DNA from: an uncultured Erythrobacter sp.
GTDB lineage: Bacteria > Pseudomonadota > Alphaproteobacteria > Sphingomonadales > Sphingomonadaceae
Length of the DNA stretch: 64,000 nt
Direction of reading: 5' to 3'
Assembly (NCBI GenBank): GCA_947503275.1
Contig: CANNCZ010000001.1
Span: forward strand, 1,302,001 to 1,366,000
The position numbers and the translations under genes are program-made. Shown in pieces: positions 1 to 6,774 of the stretch (within the stretch, counting starts at the first letter, position 1; the number at the start of each line of letters is the position of its first letter). The notes beneath the pieces are model-generated. The model saw nothing but the letters and a program-made list of their open reading frames with translations, was not told where the DNA came from and made no database searches.

Positions 1-717
1 CCACCAGCCGCCCCAGCCCAGCTCATAATACGCCCAATAAGAGCCCGCCGTAATGCCAAAGGTCAGGAACACCCAAGCGCCTAGCACCCAAGGCCGCATG
101 ACCTTCGCAAAATCGGGAGTCACTTGCCGCGTGATCAGCGCGCCCATCGCGAGGCTGAACGCGACCGACAGGCCGACATAGCCAACATACAATGTAGGCG
201 GATGGATCGCGAGGCCGATATCTTGGAGCAGTGGGTTGAGACCGCCCCCTTCGAGAGCAGGCACAGGCAAACGCTCAAACGGGTTCGAGCTGAGCAGCAT
301 AAAGGCATAGAATCCCAGCGCCACAAAGCCCTGCACCATCAAAGTCGCGCTCATCGTTTTTTCGGGCAAGCGCCGCTCTAGGCCGCCGAGCAATCCGCCC
401 GATAGTGCGAGCACTGCGACCCAAAGCAGCATGGAGCCTTCGTGATTGCCCCATGTTCCGGTGAGTTTGTAGATAAACGGCTTGGCCGAATGCGAGTTGG
501 TCGCAACCAGCTTGATCGACAAATCGGTAATCGCGAAAGCATAAAGCAGCAGGAAGAACGCCAACACTGCCAAAAACGCCTGAACCACCGAAGCCGGGCG
601 AGCATAAAGCGCATGGGGGCTGGCAACATCACGCAAACCCATCGCGCCAGAAATCATCATCAACACAGACAGTGCAGCGGATAGCCACAATGCGGCAAGG
701 CCCAGTTCAGCGATCAT
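1..717 (-). CDS. ccmF: cytochrome c-type biogenesis protein CcmF (N-terminal part, cut by window edge)
   Basis: CcmF is the membrane subunit of the System I haem lyase, which joins haem from CcmE to apocytochrome c in the periplasm. The visible 239 codons start MIAELGLAAL and carry the conserved WGNHEGSMLLW segment. Near the edge they reach GWGGWW, the start of the haem-binding tryptophan-rich (WWD) loop. Several hydrophobic segments fit a multi-pass protein. The start ATG lies 18 bases past the ccmE stop, and ccmE-D-C lie upstream in the same direction, so this is one ccm operon. The C-terminal two thirds lie outside the window. Confidence 0.95.
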   Translation of the reverse strand, partial: MIAELGLAALWLSAALSVLMMISGAMGLRDVASPHALYARPASVVQAFLAVLAFFLLLYAFAITDLSIKLVATNSHSAKPFIYKLTGTWGNHEGSMLLWVAVLALSGGLLGGLERRLPEKTMSATLMVQGFVALGFYAFMLLSSNPFERLPVPALEGGGLNPLLQDIGLAIHPPTLYVGYVGLSVAFSLAMGALITRQVTPDFAKVMRPWVLGAWVFLTFGITAGSYWAYYELGWGGWW

Positions 718-735
718 AGTCTGTGTCCGTCCGCT

Positions 736-1203
736 CTATTCTAACCCAGCGACCGTTTCGGCATAATCATCATTGCCGTCATGCCCTTCCAGCCCTTCAA
801 GCTCTCGTGGCACATAATTCTCATCATGTTTGGCAAGGAGATTGGTGGCAAGGAATGTGCCGTCCGGTTGCAAACTGCCCTCTGCAACAACGCCGGATCC
901 TTCGACAAACAGATCGGGCAGGATGCCGCTATAGGTGACCGGCACGCTGCTATCTTCATTGCCGGTAACGACAAAGTCGACCGTGATGCCATCCGCTTGG
1001 GTGGCGATAGAGCCGGGCTGCACCATTCCGCCAAGGCGAACAGGCTGACCAACTTCGGGCGGCGTCGCGGACATTTGCTCTGGCAGGTAGAAATAGTTCG
1101 CTTGGCTGCGCAAAGCCCATGCAGCGATCAAACCAGCAGCGACAATTGCGACCAGAGCAAGGATGACCAACGTCATCCGCTGATGTTTGGCTTTCATCGC
1201 CAT
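736..1203 (-). CDS. ccmE: cytochrome c maturation haem chaperone CcmE
   Basis: CcmE binds haem covalently in the periplasm and hands it to CcmF. The 155-residue protein has one N-terminal membrane anchor (about residues 10-30) followed by an OB-fold domain. The haem-attachment motif LLAKHDENY is intact: His126 is the covalent site and Tyr130 the usual axial ligand. The length is normal for the family. A short acidic tail follows the motif. The gene sits between ccmD and ccmF with almost no spacing. Confidence 0.96.
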   Translation of the reverse strand: MAMKAKHQRMTLVILALVAIVAAGLIAAWALRSQANYFYLPEQMSATPPEVGQPVRLGGMVQPGSIATQADGITVDFVVTGNEDSSVPVTYSGILPDLFVEGSGVVAEGSLQPDGTFLATNLLAKHDENYVPRELEGLEGHDGNDDYAETVAGLE

Positions 1204-1204
1204 T

Positions 1205-1345
1205 TTATTTCCGCCTCATTTCATCGCGGCGCTTCTCTGCGCGGCGCATTGAATAGTAGCTCCAGATGATGAGCAGTGCGAGCGCAATCAGACCAACTGC
1301 AAGTGCGCCATAGACGAAGGGCCACGGATCAAGGGATTCGCGCAC
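1205..1345 (-). CDS. ccmD: haem exporter protein CcmD
   Basis: This is a 46-residue protein with a GTG start (VRESLDPWPF) whose first base is the last base of the ccmC TAG stop. It has one membrane helix (about residues 10-32) followed by a basic tail rich in Arg, Lys and Glu, which is the standard CcmD layout. CcmD helps release holo-CcmE from the CcmABC transporter. The call rests on position between ccmC and ccmE and on architecture, because the sequence itself is poorly conserved in this family. Confidence 0.9.
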   Translation of the reverse strand: MRESLDPWPFVYGALAVGLIALALLIIWSYYSMRRAEKRRDEMRRK

Positions 1346-2100
1346 TATACCGCTCCCATCGCAGGCGTGACCGTGGGCGCTTCATCATCCAGCGCACGGC
1401 GGCGCAAGCGCGCCTCAACCTGTTGTTCAGCGATGAGTGCCCGCATCCGCATCAGGACCAAGCCGCCAAATAGCAGCGAAAACCCGAACGCGCCGACGAG
1501 CAGCGGATAGAAGTAGACGCCCTCGATGGAGCTGTTGCCTGCGGTGATGCTGGGCGGTTGATGAAGCGAATTCCACCATACGACGCTGCGATTGATAATC
1601 GGTACATTGATCGCGCCAACAAGACCAAAGATCGCGGCGATCTTTACCGACCCGCCTTCACGCGCGGCCGCATTTGAGAGCGCGATGTAACCGCCATACA
1701 GAAAGAGCAGCACCAGCATTGAAGTGAGCCTTCCGTCCCACTCCCACCAGGTACCCCATGTCGGGCGTCCCCAGATGGAACCGGTCGCAAGACAAATCGC
1801 GCAAAAAACCATGCCGGGCATGGCAATGGCGCGCGCAGCGATCCCGGCAAGGGGATGCTTCCATATAAGCAATGCGGCAGAGGATAGCGCGATGCCTGTC
1901 CATCCCCCCATGCCCAACCATGCGGCAGGCACATGGATAAAGAGGATGCGCACAGTCTCACCCATCAACCGATCGGGAGGAACGACAAAAAGGCCCCATG
2001 CCAGCGTGCCCAGCGACAGCACCAAACCGCTCCAAAACAGAAGCGGCATGAGCCATTTGGCGAGCGACAAAAAGCGCTTTGGATTGGCGTAAATATGCAC
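1345..2100 (-). CDS. ccmC: haem exporter/handling protein CcmC
   Basis: CcmC is the six-helix membrane protein that presents haem to CcmE. The tryptophan-rich loop WGTWWEWDGRLTS and the periplasmic histidines typical of the haem-handling family are present. I prefer the GTG start giving MHIYANPKRF (251 residues), because homologues start at this point. A longer frame back to 2163 adds 21 residues with no family resemblance. No ccmA or ccmB gene follows on the left side of the visible operon. Confidence 0.93.
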   Translation of the reverse strand: MHIYANPKRFLSLAKWLMPLLFWSGLVLSLGTLAWGLFVVPPDRLMGETVRILFIHVPAAWLGMGGWTGIALSSAALLIWKHPLAGIAARAIAMPGMVFCAICLATGSIWGRPTWGTWWEWDGRLTSMLVLLFLYGGYIALSNAAAREGGSVKIAAIFGLVGAINVPIINRSVVWWNSLHQPPSITAGNSSIEGVYFYPLLVGAFGFSLLFGGLVLMRMRALIAEQQVEARLRRRALDDEAPTVTPAMGAV

Positions 2101-2243
2101 GTCTAAGTCCCCCGACCCGTCATACTGCCCCAGCCGCTCGTAGCAAGGGCGCAAAACTCGCAAGTGTGACTAAAGCTCAATGCAACATTCCCGGTAGAGG
2201 GCTAAGCGAAAACCCTTACCTCAATCAAATCAGCCGCGCCTAA

Positions 2244-3311
2244 TTAGTTCCGACCAATCAGCTCCTGCGCCATCCGGTCTGCGACGACATCAGGCGACGT
2301 GCCATCCGCTTCGCTTGCCTGCCAGATTTGTGCAAGGCGCGCGGGGATCTTTTCGATCAGAGCATTCACATCGCCAACGCTCGCCTGTTTGCCGTCACGA
2401 CGGGCGAGATATTCGGTGGCGACCGAGATAATGCCGCCTGCATTGATGACATAATCGGGCGCATACAGGATGCCGCGGTCAAACAGCACCCCGCCATGGC
2501 CAGCGCGCGCCAATTGGTTGTTTGCGCCCCCTGCGACAATCTTTGTGTTCAGCGCTGCAATAGTCTTATCATCAAGGATCGCGCCCAGAGCATTAGGGCT
2601 GAGCACATCGCATTGTGTGGTCAGGATCGCATCAGGAGCGACGACTTCAGCGCCCAATTCCTCGGCCAGCGCTTTCACGCCATCTGTGTGAATATCCGCC
2701 AGCGTCAATCGTGCACCGTCTTTAGCGAGCAATCGGGCAACACCGCCGCCGACGCTGCCAGTGCCCTGCACCGCAACGTGCACGCCGGTCATATCGTCCG
2801 TCTTCAGGCGATGCTGAACCGCCGCCTTGATCCCCAAATAGATGCCGTATGATGTGAAGGGACCCGGATCACCACCGGCACTGCCCTCGCCCGCGACTGG
2901 TAAGCCGGAGACATGCGCGGTCCGCTTAGACACTGCGACCATGTCGGCTTCGCTGATGCCAACATCTTCTGCCGTCACATACCGTCCGCCCAAACCCTCG
3001 ACCGCATCACCAAAGGCGGCAAGCATTTCGGATGTCTTAGTGCGCGCTTCATCGGCGAGGATGACGGCTTTGCCCCCACCCATCGGCAGGCCCGCCATCG
3101 CGTTCTTGTAACTCATCCCGCGCGACAGGCGCAGTGCGTCGCGCAATCCATCTTTGGGATCAGGGTAATGCCAGAACCGAGTGCCGCCCGCACCGGGGCC
3201 GAGATGCGCCGAATGAACCGCAATAATCGCCGTCAATCCTGACGCACGATCGCGCACGACGTGCACCATCTCATGATCGTCAAAATCGGGTTCGGTCCAA
3301 AAAGCTGTCAT
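2244..3311 (-). CDS. Glu/Leu/Phe/Val dehydrogenase family protein (leucine dehydrogenase-like)
   Basis: This looks like an NAD-dependent amino-acid dehydrogenase, which would deaminate a branched-chain or aromatic amino acid to its 2-oxo acid. The substrate-site motif GLPMGGGKAVI holds the catalytic lysine. The nucleotide-binding loop VQGTGSVGGG and a later GGANNQL segment follow in the normal order. I chose the ATG at 3311 (MTAFWTEPDF, 355 residues), since the upstream 22 codons look unrelated to the family. Leucine dehydrogenase is the closest match by eye, but phenylalanine or valine cannot be excluded. Confidence 0.85.
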   Translation of the reverse strand: MTAFWTEPDFDDHEMVHVVRDRASGLTAIIAVHSAHLGPGAGGTRFWHYPDPKDGLRDALRLSRGMSYKNAMAGLPMGGGKAVILADEARTKTSEMLAAFGDAVEGLGGRYVTAEDVGISEADMVAVSKRTAHVSGLPVAGEGSAGGDPGPFTSYGIYLGIKAAVQHRLKTDDMTGVHVAVQGTGSVGGGVARLLAKDGARLTLADIHTDGVKALAEELGAEVVAPDAILTTQCDVLSPNALGAILDDKTIAALNTKIVAGGANNQLARAGHGGVLFDRGILYAPDYVINAGGIISVATEYLARRDGKQASVGDVNALIEKIPARLAQIWQASEADGTSPDVVADRMAQELIGRN

Positions 3312-3401
3312 AATCTCACGCGCCTTACCTGTTCGCCCAAAGGGCCGGTGCGCAGATGACCTGACAAAAGCCCCCACTTGATCGGGGTGACTGCGGGGAA
3401 A

Positions 3402-3479
3402 TGGGGCGATCGACGGGACTTGAACCCGCGACCTCCGGCATCACAAGCCGGCGTTCTAACCAACTGAACTACGATCGCC
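3402..3479 (-). tRNA. tRNA-His (GTG anticodon)
   Basis: The minus strand folds as a cloverleaf with anticodon loop TTGTGAT, so the anticodon is GTG. The acceptor stem has eight pairs (GGCGATCG with CGATCGCC), which includes the extra G-1 pairing with C73 that is diagnostic of tRNA-His. The 3' CCA is encoded. T arm and D arm are intact. Confidence 0.97.
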
Positions 3480-3716
3480 ACACACCCGCCTTGGCCAAAA
3501 CCCTATCGCTAGAATCTCTACGCCAAGTCACGCGCTATCCACTGCCATTAAGCGGCTGTTTGCGGCGGTCAAGACCACCACGCGCGGGCGAGCGCCTGTT
3601 GCACAATGCGCAGTTCAAGGGAAGAGAAAACTGTATTCATAGCGCCCATGCGCAACATAATTACGTAGGGCTTGTGACCCTTGCCTGACGCGCGGCGCAG
3701 CGTAAGTTTGTTAGCC

Positions 3717-4352
3717 ATGCAACTCGCATCCGATTCTGTAGCGCATCGCATTGCGCAAACTGGCGGTATCCAACGCGTGCCGCATCCCAAGGTTGAACTG
3801 TTTCAGCTGAAGGATTTTGTGAGCGTCGACCTGGCCAGTCAACTGATCACGTTGATCGACCGTGACCGCCGCCCCTCCACCATCGCTGATGCCAATGGCG
3901 ATGACTATTTCCGCACCAGTGAGACCTGCGACCTCGATCCGAACGACCCTGCGGTCAAAGCATTGGAGACGCAGTTTGTGGCGCTAAACGGGATCGATCC
4001 AATTCTAGGAGAACCATGTCAGGGCCAGCGATATGATGTGGGCCAAGAGTTCAAAGCACACACCGACTACTTCACCCCCGGCGGAACCGATTATGAGAAG
4101 TTTTGCAGCGTCAGCGGGCAGCGGACCTGGACCTTCATGATCTATCTCAACCCAGTCGATGCGGGCGGCGCGACCCGATTCAAGGTGATCGGTAAAAGCT
4201 TTCAACCCGAAGTTGGAAAGCTGCTGTGCTGGAATAACGCCCGCCCCGATGGCAGCGTCAATCCGGCTACACTTCATCACGGAATGAAGGTTCGAAAAGG
4301 CGTGAAATACGTGATCACAAAATGGTATCGCGAACTGCCTTGGCCATGGTGA
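3717..4352 (+). CDS. 2-oxoglutarate/Fe(II) dioxygenase, prolyl 4-hydroxylase-like
   Basis: The 211-residue protein has the double-stranded beta-helix core of prolyl 4-hydroxylases. The iron ligands appear as His115 and Asp117 (HTDYF) and His187 or His188 (LHHGMKV), and Lys197 is the probable 2-oxoglutarate ligand before VITKWYR. Bacterial members hydroxylate proline in proteins or free substrates; the target here is unknown. The start at MQLASDSVAH is preferred over an upstream ATG at 3681 because homologues have no such extension. It stands alone between tRNA-His and an AT-rich gap. Confidence 0.85.
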   Translation: MQLASDSVAHRIAQTGGIQRVPHPKVELFQLKDFVSVDLASQLITLIDRDRRPSTIADANGDDYFRTSETCDLDPNDPAVKALETQFVALNGIDPILGEPCQGQRYDVGQEFKAHTDYFTPGGTDYEKFCSVSGQRTWTFMIYLNPVDAGGATRFKVIGKSFQPEVGKLLCWNNARPDGSVNPATLHHGMKVRKGVKYVITKWYRELPWPW

Positions 4353-4440
4353 ATTATTAGCTGGACGGTCCAGATAGATTTACAGCTTTTAATGTAAAGT
4401 ATTATTCAAGCAATTCTGAGTGTTTGAGAGATTTCGCCAA

Positions 4441-4456
4441 TCTGTTCGGGAACAGA
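4441..4456. promoter_or_regulatory. dyad TCTGTTC-GG-GAACAGA in AT-rich leader of the MOSC gene
   Basis: The 181-base gap between the oxygenase and the MOSC gene is much richer in A and T than its surroundings. It holds this 7-2-7 palindrome, a TTTACA/TGTAAA inverted repeat (4379-4398) and a GAATAC/GTATTC hairpin (4490-4506). The first looks like a regulator-binding site; no regulator is identified. Confidence 0.4.
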
Positions 4457-4533
4457 TATGTCGACAATAAGTTTATATAACCAAGAACTGAATACTTCTC
4501 GTATTCGGACAATTCATCGGTTGTAAAAAATTT

Positions 4534-5088
4534 ATGTCAGTTATCAATAATATAGGAACAGTCGTCGAGGTTAGCAGTTCAACAGGCCGAGAATTTAGTC
4601 AGGACCGTTGCAACGCGATTAAGATCGCGGCAGGTCATGGCGTTGTCGGCAACGTGGATGGCGGTGACACGATCAAACATCGCAGCAGGATGGAGATTGA
4701 TCCCGCCCAACCTAACTTACGTCAGGTCCACTTATTGCCGGTCGAATTGCTCGAAGAGCTGGACCGTAAAGGGTTCGAAGTGAATCCGGGCGATCTGGGT
4801 GAGAACATCACCACACGAGGCATCGACTTGGTCAACCTGGGCCGCGACACGATTTTGCGGATCGGGGCCGAAACCGTGTTGAGCGTGACTGGCCTTCGCA
4901 ACCCATGCGTCGAGATTGAGCAGTTTGCACCCGGCCTCTTGAATGAGCTTGCTTACAAAGAAGGCGGGAACGTGAAACGCAAAGCGGGTATTATGTGCAT
5001 CGCTCTGTGTTCAGGAACAGTGCGCCCGACAGACGAGATCACCGTCTATCATCCCGAGGGACCGCACGTCCCACTTGAGCGGGTGTAA
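4534..5088 (+). CDS. MOSC domain-containing protein
   Basis: The 184-residue protein is a stand-alone MOSC domain, a fold used by molybdenum-cofactor sulfurases and sulfur-carrier enzymes. The conserved cysteine is Cys125 in GLRNPCVEIEQF, and the motifs GDLGENITTRG and LRIGAETVL fit the family. Members of this type are related to YiiM/YuaD-like proteins with roles in N-hydroxylated compound reduction or sulfur transfer. The specific role here is not evident. It is a single-gene unit ending in a double hairpin. Confidence 0.88.
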   Translation: MSVINNIGTVVEVSSSTGREFSQDRCNAIKIAAGHGVVGNVDGGDTIKHRSRMEIDPAQPNLRQVHLLPVELLEELDRKGFEVNPGDLGENITTRGIDLVNLGRDTILRIGAETVLSVTGLRNPCVEIEQFAPGLLNELAYKEGGNVKRKAGIMCIALCSGTVRPTDEITVYHPEGPHVPLERV

Positions 5089-5093
5089 TCCGC

Positions 5094-5112
5094 TGGCGTC
5101 TTTGAGACGCCA
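5094..5112 (+). terminator. hairpin after the MOSC gene
   Basis: TGGCGTC and GACGCCA pair around a five-base loop six bases after the MOSC stop. No T-run follows, so it may only stabilise the 3' end; the stronger terminator lies 15 bases further on. Confidence 0.4.
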
Positions 5113-5127
5113 ATGACAGCAACCACA

Positions 5128-5159
5128 AAAAAGGCGGCCCTGAAAAGAGCCGCCTTTTT
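5128..5159. terminator. rpmE: bidirectional intrinsic terminator between MOSC and rpmE
   Basis: A perfect GGCGGC/GCCGCC stem with a ten-base loop is flanked by five A on the left and five T on the right. It can therefore end transcription of the MOSC gene (plus strand) and of rpmE (minus strand). Confidence 0.85.
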
Positions 5160-5200
5160 CATGCGCTGCGATCGAACGCGCGCAAATTGTGCGTTGCCGC

Positions 5201-5425
5201 TTACTTCTTGAGAGTAAGCCCGCCAAAACGCTTGTTGAATTGAGCCACACGGCCACCTTCTTGAAGCTGTTGACGACCGCCGGTCCAAGCCGGGTGGCTG
5301 GTTGGGTCAATGTCGAGTGCGAGTGTGTCGCCCTCTTTGCCCCAAGTTGAGCGGGTTTGAAATTCAGTACCATCAGTCATTTTGACCGTGATCACGTGAT
5401 ACTCTGGGTGCCCTTCGGCTTTCAT
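5201..5425 (-). CDS. rpmE: 50S ribosomal protein L31 (zinc-free type)
   Basis: L31 bridges the two ribosomal subunits. The 74-residue protein contains HPEYH, STWGKEG and the FNKRFGG ending typical of alphaproteobacterial L31. It has no cysteine at all, so it cannot carry the CxxC zinc site of the zinc-dependent form. A clear ribosome-binding site (AAAGGA) precedes the ATG. A hairpin in the leader (5451-5466) may belong to its control or end the upstream transcript. Confidence 0.95.
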   Translation of the reverse strand: MKAEGHPEYHVITVKMTDGTEFQTRSTWGKEGDTLALDIDPTSHPAWTGGRQQLQEGGRVAQFNKRFGGLTLKK

Positions 5426-5450
5426 CGTCTTAGTCCTTTGCTCAGCGTGT

Positions 5451-5466
5451 CCCGGTTCCGACCGGG
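5451..5466 (-). promoter_or_regulatory. hairpin in the rpmE leader
   Basis: CCCGGT and ACCGGG form a perfect six-pair stem around a TCCG/CGGA tetraloop, 26 bases upstream of the L31 start codon. No T-run follows, so a leader element is somewhat more likely than a fabZ terminator. Confidence 0.4.
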
Positions 5467-5563
5467 GGTGCTATCGAGTGGAGTTTTGTGAATTCGAAGC
5501 GGCGCGCCTAGTCGGCTTTCGCGCAATTAGCAAGTGTTTTGCCCCTCCGACCATCCGGTTCAA

Positions 5564-6046
5564 TCAGCCAGATGGCGGGTCGGCGATCATCGCTGTAAAT
5601 TCGACCTGACAGGTCGGCTTACCTTCAACACTGGCGAGGCCTTTGAATTTGTAGACCCGGCTGCGCTTTTGCAGGAACTCAACCTCGAGATCGAGCAAGC
5701 AGCCCGGCGTTACAGGGGCGCGGAACTTGGCGTTCTCAATACCCATGAAGATGACGAGCTTACCCGTACCCGATAGCTCCAGCGTCTCAATACCGAGGAT
5801 CGCGGCAGCTTGCGCCAGCGCCTCAATCTGGAGCACACCGGGCATGATCGGAGCACCGGGGAAATGCCCCTGAAAGAATTCCTCATTCATGCTGACGGCT
5901 TTCACCGCATGAATGCGCTCATTCAGGTGGATCGCCTTGACCCGGTCAACCAGCAACAACGGATAGCGGTGCGGCAGGGCTTTCAAGATCTTGTGGATGT
6001 CATAGTCCACAATCGGTTCTGCTGAACCTGTGTCACTCTCGCTCAT
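5564..6046 (-). CDS. fabZ: 3-hydroxyacyl-[acyl-carrier-protein] dehydratase FabZ
   Basis: FabZ removes water from 3-hydroxyacyl-ACP in fatty-acid elongation. The 160-residue hot-dog protein has catalytic His61 in [12 protein letters not shown] and Glu75 in IEALAQA. The [11 protein letters not shown] segment near residue 25 is also typical. It lies 32 bases downstream of ompH in the outer-membrane biogenesis cluster. No lpxD or lpxA lies beside it here, unlike the arrangement in many other proteobacteria. Confidence 0.97.
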   Translation of the reverse strand: MSESDTGSAEPIVDYDIHKILKALPHRYPLLLVDRVKAIHLNERIHAVKAVSMNEEFFQGHFPGAPIMPGVLQIEALAQAAAILGIETLELSGTGKLVIFMGIENAKFRAPVTPGCLLDLEVEFLQKRSRVYKFKGLASVEGKPTCQVEFTAMIADPPSG

Positions 6047-6078
6047 GCCCTGCCCCCTCTATGCCGTCAGCGGTTAGC

Positions 6079-6774
6079 TTAACGCCCGGATGGCGCTGGT
6101 GCTGCGGGCTGCTGGCCTTGCTGTTGCGCGGCCTGTTGCTGTTGGATCAACTGAGCCTGTAGCAGAGTTTGCTGGATCTCTTGGAAGATCTGAGCCGCAT
6201 TGCGTGATGGACGCCAATCAGCTGGCGGCACAATCGCAACCGATGGCACGCGCGCATTGAGAGCGGTAGAGATTTGCGCAGTGATATCAGCGCCATCCGC
6301 TGCAAACTGCACGGCTTCGGGTTGCAGGACCATAACGATCTGCTGCTGCGTCGTTACATCGGTAAGCGCGGTCGGATACTGCGCAAGGATCTGCTCCACG
6401 GCATAGATACGCGCGGCGTTTACTTGTTGAGTGATCGCGCCAACTTCTTGCTCCAACGTCTGGATCTGAGCGAAGTTCGATGCCTGTTGCACACCTGGCA
6501 GTTCAGCTTCATCGAGCTGGCCATTGCCATTGGTGTCGAACGGTTGAAGCAGCTGGGTCAGCTGTTGCTGCTTGGTCTGGCGTGTTTCGATTTGCGCCTG
6601 ATAGGTTACGCCGATCTGCTGATACGCGGTTTGCAGCGCGCTCGACGAGATGATCGCACGGCTAACATCTGCGGTCGCGAAACGGCCATCGACCTGAGCG
6701 GTGGCAGGAGCAGCAGTCGCCAGCGCAGCAAGCGCGAGCGCCGCAGGGGCGAGTGTCTTGGAGATAAGTTTCAT
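6079..6774 (-). CDS. OmpH/Skp-family periplasmic chaperone
   Basis: Skp-type chaperones hold unfolded outer-membrane proteins on their way to the Bam complex. The 231-residue protein starts with a signal peptide (cleavage probably after ATAAPATA, near residue 26). It continues with a long helical Gln- and Ala-rich region (IETRQTKQQQLTQLLQPF) and ends in a low-complexity Gln/Pro/Ala tail. Its ATG overlaps the bamA stop by one base (TAATG), so the two are translated together. It also contains a DTNGNGQLDEAEL stretch resembling an EF-hand calcium loop. Confidence 0.85.
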   Translation of the reverse strand: MKLISKTLAPAALALAALATAAPATAQVDGRFATADVSRAIISSSALQTAYQQIGVTYQAQIETRQTKQQQLTQLLQPFDTNGNGQLDEAELPGVQQASNFAQIQTLEQEVGAITQQVNAARIYAVEQILAQYPTALTDVTTQQQIVMVLQPEAVQFAADGADITAQISTALNARVPSVAIVPPADWRPSRNAAQIFQEIQQTLLQAQLIQQQQAAQQQGQQPAAPAPSGR

